Source of the DNA: an uncultured Clostridia bacterium
GTDB lineage: Bacteria; Bacillota; Clostridia; Lachnospirales; Anaerotignaceae
DNA: 64,000 nucleotides
NCBI GenBank assembly: GCA_944384265.1
Contig: CALWSR010000011.1
Location: forward strand, 1 to 64,000
Reading direction: 5' to 3'
The translations under genes and the position numbers were made by a program. The notes below the pieces were generated by a model. The model was given only the letters and a program-made list of their open reading frames with translations, made no database searches and had not been told where the DNA came from. Positions within the stretch are counted from its first letter, which is position 1. Each line of letters begins with the position of its first letter. Shown in pieces: positions 56,312 to 64,000 of this stretch.

Positions 56312-59300
56312 TTATTCCTTTTCTTCTTTTGAAAGCATTTCCCAAAATGCTTTTCTTTTTATAGGCTGTATCAAACGATACTGGCTTTCCAGCGAAGCTG
56401 TATCAAAGCGGCATATACTGTGATAAACACAGTAATCGCAATAGGATTGTTCTTTTTTACGATAAGGATACGGCCCAATTTCTCCGCTTAACAAAGCCTC
56501 TCCTGCTTGCTTTGCTTTTTGTTTTGCAAATGCCATCAGCCTTTTATAATTTTCTTCACTGGCCACTTGGGCCGTTTCTTTTAAAATACCATTTGATTTC
56601 ACAGAAACAGGTATAATGGCAGAGGAGGTGTTTTCTGACAAAACACCCTCCTGCTCACTTTCAAAAATGTGGTCCAGTCCCTGTATCACCTCCACATTAT
56701 CCAGCACCAATCCCGACATTCTCAGCTCCCGAAACAATGCTCCATAGATTTCCTCTGCCGACATTTCCTTTTTGATGTGAATGGAAGGGTCCTGCATTCT
56801 AAAATAAAACACTGCTCCAGGCTTCACTATGGCCTCTTGTTCGTTGCTGTTTTCTAAAAAAGCATCCAAATAAATCAAAAGCTGCAGCTGCAATCCATAA
56901 AAAATGTCTGTATAGTCAAATTCCTTGCTGCCTGATTTATAATCAATGATTTTCACATATCTTTTGCCTGCTTTGTCCAAAATATCCACTCTGTCTATTT
57001 TTCCGTTCAAAATCAGCTTTTCCCCTTCCTCCAGCTCTATTACAATAGGCGGAAGAGCCTGCTGCAAGCCAAATCCGATTTCTGCACCATATGCTTTAAA
57101 ATCCCCCATTTGCATATGCTGTGCCAATGTCCATGCAGCCCTTTTGGAGATTCGTTTTAATCTTTGCAGCAAATAACGGTTTCCTGCCGTATCAAATAAT
57201 ATTTGATTGCTCAATTTTGGGGCTGTTTCCTCCACTGCTTTTTCTATGATTTCATCGGACTGCTGCTGATTTAATTTTTTCCAGTCTATATTTTGATTGG
57301 ATAATTCTGTTGAAAAATATTCCATCACTTCATGAAACAATATGCCTAAATCGGGGATTTGTAGTTGATAAAGCTTTCTTTGCTTTGCTTTTAATCCATA
57401 TTCTGCAAAAAAAGCAAAGGGACAGGCAGAAAATTTTTCCAGCTTTGAAACACTGCACTGCACTGTTTTTCCATACAATCTGGACACCATTTTTTTAGAA
57501 AGGCCTTCTGCCACTTCTTTTGCAAAAAGCCCCTTTTTCAGCAATGCAATATGCTTTTGCCATGTCAAATCGGTGTTGTAATAGCTGTATGCATCCTTCC
57601 ACAAATCCTGCATATCCTCCTGAGGCAAAAAATGCTTTCTCATTTCCTCTCCCAAAAAGTGAATGGCCGTTTTTGCTGTTGCCATATGACAAAGCTCGTT
57701 TTCATACACTCTTTCCTGCAAATTGGGAAAAAGCTTTTTCAACCTTGCAATCACAGAGGAAGGCCGCATGGGCTTTCCCTCCAAATCTCCTGCACAGTAG
57801 CTGATATAAAGAGCCTCAGAGGGCTTTGTCAATCCCCTGTAAATAAAATACTGCTCCTCAAATGCTTTTCTTTTTCCACCAAAGGCCAGCTCTGCCCCTT
57901 GCTCCAGCAGAGCATTTCTTTCCCCCTCTGAAAAAACACCTCCATATTCTATGGGTGAGGGCAGTATCCCTTCATTTGCCCCCAAAACAAAAAGCACCTT
58001 CACCTCAGGCAAACGGCTTCTTTCAATATCTCCTACAATCACACTGTCCACCGTAGGAGGAATGACGCCCATTTTGCTTTGCTCCAATCCGGCTTCTATG
58101 ATTTTGCTAAATTCTACTATGGACATTTTTTCGTTGCCCAAAAGCTCCACACCTTTTTCCAAAAGCTCTGTAAGCATAGACCATATTTGCTGATGCTCTC
58201 TTGCTCTTTCCACACTTTCTGCATTTTCTGCCAGCTCCATTGTTTTTTCAGCAGCCTCAATGGTCTGCAAAAATGCAAAAACACATTTTATCCATTCCAA
58301 AAGGGTTTGCTTTTTTTTGGATTTTTCATATAATTCTTTCAAAGGCAGTATGGCTTTTTCCCGCAATGTGTTGATATGCTCTTTTTGCTCTGGGGTTTTG
58401 TACTGCATACCATATTCCCATGTGTCTTTGAGCCATTTTTGTCCTTTTATACCATGTGCCAGCACATAATTTTCCAGCTCATCTGTTTCAGACTGTGTCA
58501 AAAGAGAAAAGCCGGTTTTTAAATAGCGAAACATTCCTTCATAATGAAAATGATATGCTGCCACATCCAATACACTTCTAATCACTTCAATCAAAGGGTG
58601 GGATATGATTTCTCTTTTGGCATCAATAAAATAAGGTATTTCAAATTCCTCCAATATCCCCTTTAAGCTTTTTTCATATTGGGACAAGCCATTTGTTACA
58701 ATGGCCATTTCTTTATATCGTATGTTTTTCTCCCTAGCCAAAAAAATCATTTCTTCAGCAATTTTTGTCATTTCATCATACTGGTCCTTTGCACAAATGA
58801 GCGTAATGCCCTCTGTGGCCTCTGTACTTTTGCGGTAATAGCGAAAATAATTTTTTTCTAAAAAAAGAAGGGCCTCTTTATTTGTTCTTTGATTTTTTTG
58901 AAACAATACAGGCTCCTTCATGGGACAATTTTGCTCTGATGCAATTTCCTTCAGTCTTTTTGCTGTCATAAACGGCTCAAAAAAGCCATTGAACATAGGC
59001 ACACTTTGTTGATGAAATGTATAATCATCCATGGTTAATGTGACAGTGACATCCTTTGCCAAACGCATCATTTGTCCTATGACGTCATATTCCTGGGGTG
59101 TAAAGCTGTAAAAGCCATCTATCCAAATCTCTGTATCTTTCCACTGCTGTACAGCTTGCAGCTTATTTGCCAGCAAATCCAACACTTCATCTGCTGAAAT
59201 ATATTCTTTTTTTAAAAATGCTTCATACTCCTCCATAATCAGCTGCAAATCAAACAGCTTATCCTTTATTTTTTGGGACAAATTTTGCTTTTTTTCATAT

Positions 59301-59719
59301 TCCTTTATATCCTCTATTGTAAAACGATACTGGAATAATTCTGATATGGTGGCAGAAAGCTGGTCAACAAATCCCTGCTGGTTTAAACTGTTTTTAAAAT
59401 AAACCAATTCCTCTTTTTTTTGGTTTAATATTTTCCGCAATGTCATGGACTTTCCAACGTCCCCCAAAAGAGTTGTTTTTTCCAGCCCTCTTTTTTGAAA
59501 TACTCTGTAAGCAAGCTTTCTAAAATCCAGCACCTCTGCCTGCAATATACTTTTGCTTTGTGTCTGTTCCATCAATTCCCTATGGGCCTGAGAAGAATAT
59601 TGCTCCGGTACCAAAAGCAAAAACCGTCCCTTCTGCTGTTTTTGCTTTTGTCCAATCTCTTCTAGACAGTATTGTGTTTTTCCTGTGCCGGCACGTCCAA
59701 TAAGCAGTCTAAAACCCAT
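56312..59719 (-). CDS. addB: AddB helicase/nuclease subunit
   Basis: Subunit of AddAB (RexAB), which processes double-strand ends for recombination. 1135 residues from the ATG at 59719, which follows GAAGGAG. Walker A at residues 8-15 (GRAGTGKT); central helicase-like region including DIERSRLPEVKVLFVLGANEG; C-terminal nuclease with LNGKIDRVDI and KIIDYKSGSK, and Cys residues for a 4Fe-4S cluster (FSACPFAF and CDYCVYHSIC). The reading frame extends to 59926, but that part is a leader repeat, not protein. addA is not in the window, although it often follows addB. Confidence 0.94.
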   Translation of the reverse strand: MGFRLLIGRAGTGKTQYCLEEIGQKQKQQKGRFLLLVPEQYSSQAHRELMEQTQSKSILQAEVLDFRKLAYRVFQKRGLEKTTLLGDVGKSMTLRKILNQKKEELVYFKNSLNQQGFVDQLSATISELFQYRFTIEDIKEYEKKQNLSQKIKDKLFDLQLIMEEYEAFLKKEYISADEVLDLLANKLQAVQQWKDTEIWIDGFYSFTPQEYDVIGQMMRLAKDVTVTLTMDDYTFHQQSVPMFNGFFEPFMTAKRLKEIASEQNCPMKEPVLFQKNQRTNKEALLFLEKNYFRYYRKSTEATEGITLICAKDQYDEMTKIAEEMIFLAREKNIRYKEMAIVTNGLSQYEKSLKGILEEFEIPYFIDAKREIISHPLIEVIRSVLDVAAYHFHYEGMFRYLKTGFSLLTQSETDELENYVLAHGIKGQKWLKDTWEYGMQYKTPEQKEHINTLREKAILPLKELYEKSKKKQTLLEWIKCVFAFLQTIEAAEKTMELAENAESVERAREHQQIWSMLTELLEKGVELLGNEKMSIVEFSKIIEAGLEQSKMGVIPPTVDSVIVGDIERSRLPEVKVLFVLGANEGILPSPIEYGGVFSEGERNALLEQGAELAFGGKRKAFEEQYFIYRGLTKPSEALYISYCAGDLEGKPMRPSSVIARLKKLFPNLQERVYENELCHMATAKTAIHFLGEEMRKHFLPQEDMQDLWKDAYSYYNTDLTWQKHIALLKKGLFAKEVAEGLSKKMVSRLYGKTVQCSVSKLEKFSACPFAFFAEYGLKAKQRKLYQLQIPDLGILFHEVMEYFSTELSNQNIDWKKLNQQQSDEIIEKAVEETAPKLSNQILFDTAGNRYLLQRLKRISKRAAWTLAQHMQMGDFKAYGAEIGFGLQQALPPIVIELEEGEKLILNGKIDRVDILDKAGKRYVKIIDYKSGSKEFDYTDIFYGLQLQLLIYLDAFLENSNEQEAIVKPGAVFYFRMQDPSIHIKKEMSAEEIYGALFRELRMSGLVLDNVEVIQGLDHIFESEQEGVLSENTSSAIIPVSVKSNGILKETAQVASEENYKRLMAFAKQKAKQAGEALLSGEIGPYPYRKKEQSYCDYCVYHSICRFDTASLESQYRLIQPIKRKAFWEMLSKEEKE

Positions 59720-59748
59720 AAATAATCTCCTTCTTTCTTTTTTGATTC

Positions 59749-60148
59749 TGTCATCTCCCAAAAATGAAAAGCCATGAAGCGTTGATTTTACAACATTTCT
59801 CCTTTTTATAGCCTGCATGGCGGGATTGCTTTTCTTTTTTACAACTGCCATAAAGCCAACACGCCCAAGTCCTTTTTTTTGCTTTCTTTTAAACCAATCC
59901 CTTTGTTCTGTTTTTAAAATTCCCATTTACATATCCCATTTTTTTATAGGAATGTAACATATGCTTTTTTGATTTTGTTATTTTATTGTAAAACAAAAAT
60001 CTATAAAGCATTTACTTTCGCCAAAAACACATGAGCCAAAATTTTTTTGGTGTGATAATGGCAGTCCTTGCTTTTTTGACACAGGACATAAAAAAGCCTT
60101 CCTTTTTCGGTTTATACACTGCCAATTTTTTTATATTCCCTGCACAAA
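59749..60148 (-). repeat. Leader repeat family, two diverged copies before addB
   Basis: Copy one, 59749-59959, has a proximal end 30 bp from the addB start and a distal end GGAATGTAACA on the plus strand. Copy two, about 59976-60146, follows after 16 bp, the same spacing as in the array at 33191-34130, and starts TGTTATTTTATTGTAAAAC. Copy one happens to be open in frame with addB (GILKTEQRDWFKRKQKK...), giving a false N-terminal extension. Confidence 0.55.
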
Positions 60149-60242
60149 ACTCCCTTTTTCATTTCCATAAAAGGCATAATGCTTCTTTCCCCTTCATAAA
60201 GTATTGTAAATGTATTTATTATCAGTATTAGGAGGTTGTCAC

Positions 60243-60656
60243 ATGAATGGAACAAAATTTATTGTTATCAAATTCAGAGAACTGGTAAAAACAGCCGTTT
60301 TTGCCATATTGGGCGTTATCATTATCATAGGATTGATTTACTTCTTTTTGCCAAAGGGAGAACAGACCGCACTTTATAACCCCGGTACCTATTATGCCCA
60401 ATTTGTGCTAAACGGAGAAATGGCAGAGGTTGAAATTGTAGTAGATAAAAACAGCATCAAATCCGTTTCATTGACAGAAATGCCGGAAACCATTTCTGTT
60501 TTTTATCCTCTTGTGGAAACCACAGCAGCAGAAATCGGCGACGAAATTGTCAGACAGCAGTCTACTGCCATTGATGTATCCTCCCAAAATACATATACTG
60601 CGGAGCTGATTTTAAATGCTGTTGAAAAAGGGCTTGCACAAGCCTATGTCAAATAA
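60243..60656 (+). CDS. FMN-binding-domain-like membrane-anchored protein
   Basis: A 137-residue protein with one N-terminal membrane helix (VFAILGVIIIIGLIYFFL) and an external domain that follows the FMN_bind pattern (PF04205): NPGTYYAQFVLNGEMAEVEI, NSIKSVSLTEMPET, and a last part VRQQSTAIDVSSQNTYTAEL. FMN_bind domains carry SGAT[AS], where FMN is attached through Thr; here the spot reads VSSQNTYTA, so covalent FMN is doubtful. ATG 60243 follows AGGAGG at 7 bp. Convergent with fur, 23 bp away. Confidence 0.65.
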   Translation: MNGTKFIVIKFRELVKTAVFAILGVIIIIGLIYFFLPKGEQTALYNPGTYYAQFVLNGEMAEVEIVVDKNSIKSVSLTEMPETISVFYPLVETTAAEIGDEIVRQQSTAIDVSSQNTYTAELILNAVEKGLAQAYVK

Positions 60657-60679
60657 GGCATTGGCATTGCCCATATCAT

Positions 60680-61051
60680 TCACTGGCAGTCTGTGCAAAT
60701 CCCCTCTACAATCAAACAATACTGCACAGACTGCATTCCTGTTTGCTCCTCCACCGCTTGATACAAGCCATCCAAATGAAAATCAACATTAAAAACACGG
60801 CCGCATTGAATGCAAACGCCGTGAAAATGCTGATATAACACACCGTCAAACCGCACACAGCCATTTGGCATATAAATTTTACGAATCATACCCAGCTCGC
60901 TTAACAAATTCAAATTTCTGTATACCGTACTCAGGCTGGCTGTTGAATTCCTTTTTTTTACAATATGATATACTTCCTCCGCTGTTGGATGATTTTGGCT
61001 TTCCAACACTGCCTGTTTGATTTCTTCTCTCTGCTTTGAAAAATTGCCCAT
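60680..61051 (-). CDS. Fur family regulator, PerR-like
   Basis: Metal-dependent repressor of about 123 residues. N-terminal winged helix (HPTAEEVYHIVKKRN, STVYRNLNLLSELGMIRKI) and C-terminal dimerisation domain with HFHGVCIQCGRVFNVDFH. Two CxxC pairs (CIQC and CTDC) form the structural zinc site. The His/Asp set could bind Fe or Mn; Fur, PerR and Zur cannot be separated with certainty. ATG 61051 is preceded by GGGGGA; an ATG at 61063 directly after the upstream stop is also possible. Last gene of ruvA-ruvB-small ORF-fur. Confidence 0.88.
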   Translation of the reverse strand: MGNFSKQREEIKQAVLESQNHPTAEEVYHIVKKRNSTASLSTVYRNLNLLSELGMIRKIYMPNGCVRFDGVLYQHFHGVCIQCGRVFNVDFHLDGLYQAVEEQTGMQSVQYCLIVEGICTDCQ

Positions 61052-61063
61052 ATTTTCCCCCAT

Positions 61064-61306
61064 TTATGAAAATGCTTTCCAATACTGCTCCACCTTATTT
61101 TCTTCTATGGCATCTCTATAAGAATCTGCTATTTCAAATATCTCATCCTCATCCTGTATATTCATGGTAAAGGGCTGTTTTTTATTTTTTTGTTTCACCC
61201 ACATTCTAAACTCCTTTTCCCACTGCTGTGCAGCCTGCTCCATATCCTCATAGCAAAGCAATTCCTCTTTGACTGCCTCTATCAATTCTTCCATTTTTAA
61301 TTTCAT
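61064..61306 (-). CDS. Small acidic protein of the ruv operon, unknown
   Basis: 80 residues, helical, with a Glu-rich start (LKMEELIEAVKEELLCYEDM) and a Trp-containing middle (WEKEFRMWVKQKNKK); no family recognised. ATG 61306 lies directly after the ruvB stop, with AAGGAG inside the ruvB 3' end, so it is coupled to ruvB. It ends one base before the alternative fur start. Confidence 0.65.
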   Translation of the reverse strand: MKLKMEELIEAVKEELLCYEDMEQAAQQWEKEFRMWVKQKNKKQPFTMNIQDEDEIFEIADSYRDAIEENKVEQYWKAFS

Positions 61307-61307
61307 T

Positions 61308-62324
61308 TCAAGCTTCTCCTTCTTTTTTGGGATAGGGTATGCCAAAATGGGCATAGCCTCTTTCTGTCACCACTCTGCCCCTTGGCGTTCTTTGTATATA
61401 TCCTAGCTGTAATAAATATGGTTCATATACATCCTCTATGGTTTCAGCTGCTTCTCCTATGGACACAGCAATGGTATCCACGCCCACAGGCCTGCCGTCA
61501 AATTTTTCTATCATGGTTAAAAGCATTTTTCTGTCTATAAAGTCCAATCCCATTTTGTCCACATCCAATCGGTTCAATGCCAGCTTTGCCACCTCTTGGG
61601 TGATGTGGCTGTCATATGTGACCTGTGCAAAATCTCTTACCCTTTTTAACAAACGGTTTGCAATACGAGGGGTACCTCTGGAACGTCTTGCAATTTCCTC
61701 TGCACCCTGCTTTTCAATGTCAATTTGCAGTACATCGGCAGAGCGAAGCAAAATGGTGGTCAACTCCTCCATACTGTACAATTCCAAACGATGTATCACT
61801 CCAAATCTGTCCCGAAGGGGCGCTGTCAAAAGCCCTATTCTTGTGGTAGCACCAATGAGTGTAAAATGGGGCAAATCCAGCCTGACAGACTTTGCACCCG
61901 GTCCCTTTCCAATGACAATATCAATGACAAAGTCCTCCATGGCTGGGTATAATATTTCTTCAATCATACGGTTGAGTCTGTGTATTTCATCTATAAATAA
62001 AATATCCCCCTCCGAGAGGCTGTTGAGTATTGCAGCCATATCCCCCGGACGCTCTATGGCAGGGCCGGAAGTGGTTTTGATATTTACCCCCATTTCATTT
62101 GCAATAATATTAGAAAGGGTTGTTTTTCCCAGTCCGGGAGGGCCGTAAAGCAGCACATGGTCAAGTGCTTCCTTTCTTTGCTTTGCCGCTTCAATAAACA
62201 CCCTCATATTGCTTTTTACATTTTCTTGTCCGATATAACTTTCCAATGCTTCAGGGCGGAGCTTTGGCTCAAATTCTATATCTTCATTTTGAAAGCCTGC
62301 TGTTATGATTCTTCTCTTTTCCAA
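61308..62324 (-). CDS. ruvB: Holliday junction branch migration helicase RuvB
   Basis: AAA+ motor that with RuvA drives branch migration of Holliday junctions. About 338 residues: Walker [20 protein letters not shown], Walker [11 protein letters not shown], sensor [18 protein letters not shown], and C-terminal winged helix with [14 protein letters not shown]. The likely start is TTG 62324 after AGGTGG; a GTG at 62333 would add three residues. It is 17 bp downstream of ruvA. Confidence 0.96.
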   Translation of the reverse strand: MEKRRIITAGFQNEDIEFEPKLRPEALESYIGQENVKSNMRVFIEAAKQRKEALDHVLLYGPPGLGKTTLSNIIANEMGVNIKTTSGPAIERPGDMAAILNSLSEGDILFIDEIHRLNRMIEEILYPAMEDFVIDIVIGKGPGAKSVRLDLPHFTLIGATTRIGLLTAPLRDRFGVIHRLELYSMEELTTILLRSADVLQIDIEKQGAEEIARRSRGTPRIANRLLKRVRDFAQVTYDSHITQEVAKLALNRLDVDKMGLDFIDRKMLLTMIEKFDGRPVGVDTIAVSIGEAAETIEDVYEPYLLQLGYIQRTPRGRVVTERGYAHFGIPYPKKEGEA

Positions 62325-62341
62325 ATCAACCACCTATTTTC

Positions 62342-62935
62342 TTAAATATTAACCATCCTTTTCAATGCCAGCTTCAAAATCTCCTCCACAGAAAGCCCTT
62401 CCTCATAGCTTTCACAAACTGCCTTGACAGCTTGGCTTTTGCTGTATCCCAAAGCAGTCAAGGCCTCTATGGCCTCCCCTTTTGCATGGGAATTTTGCTG
62501 TGTTTGTTCAAAGGCACCTTCTTCCAAAACATATGGTGCTTTGATTTTGTCTTTTAGCTCCAGCACAAGCCTTTGGGCTGTTTTTTTGCCAATGCCCGGG
62601 GCCTTTGTCAATGCTTTGATATCCTCAGAAAGAATGGCCAATGCAATTTCGTTGGGACTCATTTGGGATAAAAATCCCAATGCACCCTTGGGTCCAATGC
62701 CGGAAACGCTCAAAAGCTGGTCAAAAAGGGATTGCTCCTGCTCTGTCAGAAATCCAAAAAGAGAAATACCGTCCTCCTTGACATATAAAAATGTATAAAG
62801 CATTGCTTTTTGCTGTGGGTTTAATTGGGAAAGGGTAATATCAGAAACAAATATTTTATATCCAATCCCCTGACATTCCAATACAACAAATGATTCTGAT
62901 TTATATGCAATGCTTCCCTTTATGTATGAAATCAT
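62342..62935 (-). CDS. ruvA: Holliday junction branch migration protein RuvA
   Basis: Tetrameric junction-binding partner of RuvB, 197 residues: OB-fold start (MISYIKGSIAYKS), helix-hairpin-helix motifs LLSVSGIGPKGALGFLS and LTKAPGIGKKTAQRLVLELK, and a C-terminal three-helix domain (EALTALGYSKSQAVKAV) that contacts RuvB. ATG 62935 with AAAGGAA. First gene of the operon; ruvC is not seen. Confidence 0.96.
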   Translation of the reverse strand: MISYIKGSIAYKSESFVVLECQGIGYKIFVSDITLSQLNPQQKAMLYTFLYVKEDGISLFGFLTEQEQSLFDQLLSVSGIGPKGALGFLSQMSPNEIALAILSEDIKALTKAPGIGKKTAQRLVLELKDKIKAPYVLEEGAFEQTQQNSHAKGEAIEALTALGYSKSQAVKAVCESYEEGLSVEEILKLALKRMVNI

Positions 62936-62969
62936 ATTGCGTTTTCCTTTCTTTGTATCTGTGTGTTTT

Positions 62970-62999
62970 ATTTTACTATGCTTCTTTTCTTTCTGTCAA
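62970..62999 (-). promoter_or_regulatory. Promoter of the ruv operon
   Basis: TTGACA (62999-62994), 18 bp, TAAAAT (62975-62970) on the minus strand. Confidence 0.7.
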
Positions 63000-63382
63000 C
63001 GAAAACAGAACAAATGTATCTCATTTTTGGCAAAGTTTTTTGCAGCTTTTTTATAAATTCTTGACGTTTGGCTGTCAAATTAGGTATAGTATTAATAAAA
63101 AAAGATTGCTGCCATTTGGTATCAAAAAAGAGTGTTTTCGGCCCTTTTTATAAAATAAACTGCTTTTATCAGACAAAAATATTCTAAAAACAGTTTATAT
63201 ATGCAATAAAGTATGTTTTGCCATGGATTGGTCAGCACAATCCAGGTAATATCTGAGTATGATTTTACTATTTTATTTTACAAGTATTGTATCATAAAAC
63301 AAAAACTCCTTTTCCAAAATGCTTTTTTGCAAGCATTGCCCCGGAACAGGAAAACACTGCCTTTCTTTTTGTTTTATATTTA
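63000..63382. other. Intergenic region between ruvA and the hydrolase
   Basis: About 380 bp. A second plus-strand promoter-like pair (TTGACG at 63061-63066 and TATAGT at 63085-63090) lies in it, more than 350 bp before the next gene; no gene or RNA could be tied to it. Confidence 0.4.
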
Positions 63383-63411
63383 TTGTGATTTTTATAAAAT
63401 CATGTTATAGT
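63383..63411 (+). promoter_or_regulatory. Promoter of the alpha/beta hydrolase gene
   Basis: TTGTGA (63383-63388), 17 bp, TATAGT (63406-63411), 40 bp before the start codon. Confidence 0.6.
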
Positions 63412-63451
63412 AAAACAACAGCAATATTTATGATAAAAAAGGAGTATGAGT

Positions 63452-64000
63452 ATGGCTCTTAGCAAAACAAAACGGACTGCCATTAAGCTTTTGACACGTT
63501 CCAGTCCCAACATAAAAAAAACATACAAAATACATAGACATCTTGTTACACTGGCCCGTAAAACAATCATAAAACCGCCTTATTATAAAATATGGAATCA
63601 TAAAATCATAAGAGGAGGCTACCCTATTGCTGTGAGAATTTTTTCTCCGCCCAATGCTTTAAAGCATCCTCTGCTTATTTTTTTTCATGGCGGCGGCTGG
63701 GTAACAGGCAACATCGAAAGCTATGACAGGGTTTGTGCATCCATGGCAAGGCTGACAGACCATATTGTTATTTCCGTAGATTACAGGCTTGCACCAGAAT
63801 ATCCTTTTCCCATTGGATTGGAAGACTGCTATTATGTGACAAAGGAAATTTTTGAGCATACTGCATTATTTCAGATAAAGCCGGAGGATATTACCATCAT
63901 CGGCGACAGTGCCGGAGGCAATCTTGCCGCAGCATTAAGCCTTATGGCAAAGGACAGAAAAGAGTTTATGCCAAAGCAGCAGATATTGATTTATCCTGCT
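63452..64000 (+). CDS. Alpha/beta hydrolase, hormone-sensitive-lipase-type esterase, 5' part
   Basis: The gene runs off the right edge; 183 codons are visible. ATG 63452 lies 7 bp after AAGGAG. A basic N-terminus is followed by the HSL-family oxyanion motif HGGGW (LLIFFHGGGWVTGNIESY), VDYRLAPEYPFP, and the nucleophile elbow GDSAGG (IIGDSAGGNLAAAL). These mark carboxylesterases of the Aes/HSL group (PF07859) acting on short-chain esters. The Asp and His of the triad would be in the missing part. Substrate unknown. Confidence 0.9.
   Translation, partial: MALSKTKRTAIKLLTRSSPNIKKTYKIHRHLVTLARKTIIKPPYYKIWNHKIIRGGYPIAVRIFSPPNALKHPLLIFFHGGGWVTGNIESYDRVCASMARLTDHIVISVDYRLAPEYPFPIGLEDCYYVTKEIFEHTALFQIKPEDITIIGDSAGGNLAAALSLMAKDRKEFMPKQQILIYPA

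Noticed and set aside
59720..59926. AddB N-terminal extension
   Set aside because: It reads through a dispersed repeat; the ATG at 59719 has the ribosome site and the family's normal N-terminus.

Overview
The window looks like chromosome of a low-GC, spore-forming anaerobe of the Clostridia (Lachnospirales-like). This rests on the AT-rich sequence, strong AGGAGG-type ribosome sites, T-box leaders, a Bacillus/Clostridium-type division and cell-wall (dcw) cluster with both a PbpB-like and a SpoVD-like transpeptidase, a MurE carrying the meso-diaminopimelate signature DNPR, and a group B [FeFe] hydrogenase. No rRNA, tRNA, CRISPR array, prophage or insertion-sequence transposase was seen. Most genes lie on the minus strand, and even the intergenic DNA is pyrimidine-rich on the plus strand, so the minus strand is probably the leading strand.

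Layout. 1-3.4 kb: the 5' end of a secreted protein, metA behind a methionine T-box, and a degraded small ORF. 3.4-11.3 kb: topB and degV (divergent), a DUF4397 protein, a MATE exporter and an LCM-type methyltransferase. 11.4-15.3 kb: an operon of an M50-like membrane protein, scpA, scpB, a D,D-carboxypeptidase and rluB. 15.7-21 kb: a chemoreceptor, a second carboxypeptidase and the hydrogenase. 21-23.3 kb: gene-poor, with a tiny membrane protein and its pseudogene copy. 23.3-29.5 kb: ppk-ppx-HAD phosphatase, then cobO-sfsA. 29.6-31.8 kb: a very His-rich protein followed by a glyoxalase-like VOC protein. 32.5-34.1 kb: a zinc-ribbon/DUF2085 pair behind a tandem repeat array. 34.8-50.9 kb: valS with a valine T-box, then the dcw cluster read on the minus strand as mraZ-rsmH-ftsL-pbpB-spoVD-murE-murF-mraY-murD-ftsW. 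51.8-59.7 kb: lgt, a paired M16 peptidase operon and addB. 60.2-64 kb: an FMN-binding-like membrane protein, ruvA-ruvB-small ORF-fur, and the start of an alpha/beta hydrolase.

How the genes work together. The core is housekeeping: peptidoglycan precursor synthesis and septal/spore wall polymerisation (mur genes, mraY, ftsW, pbpB, spoVD, two carboxypeptidases), chromosome segregation and repair (scpAB, addB, ruvAB, topB), polyphosphate metabolism (ppk, ppx), and amino-acid supply sensed by uncharged tRNA (Met and Val T-boxes).

The least ordinary content is in the non-coding DNA. First, a family of ~200-240 bp repeats sits in front of five unrelated genes or operons, always in the same orientation, with its proximal end 29-30 bp from the start codon and an A/G-rich tail merging into the ribosome site. 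Second, two ~150 nt copies of a strongly folded element ending in a U-tract lie just after the methyltransferase and VOC genes. Third, two near-perfect palindromes flank a promoter at the left edge. The His-rich protein with eleven 10-residue metal-binding repeats, next to a corrinoid adenosyltransferase and a metal-dependent glyoxalase-like gene, is the most interesting protein-coding locus.
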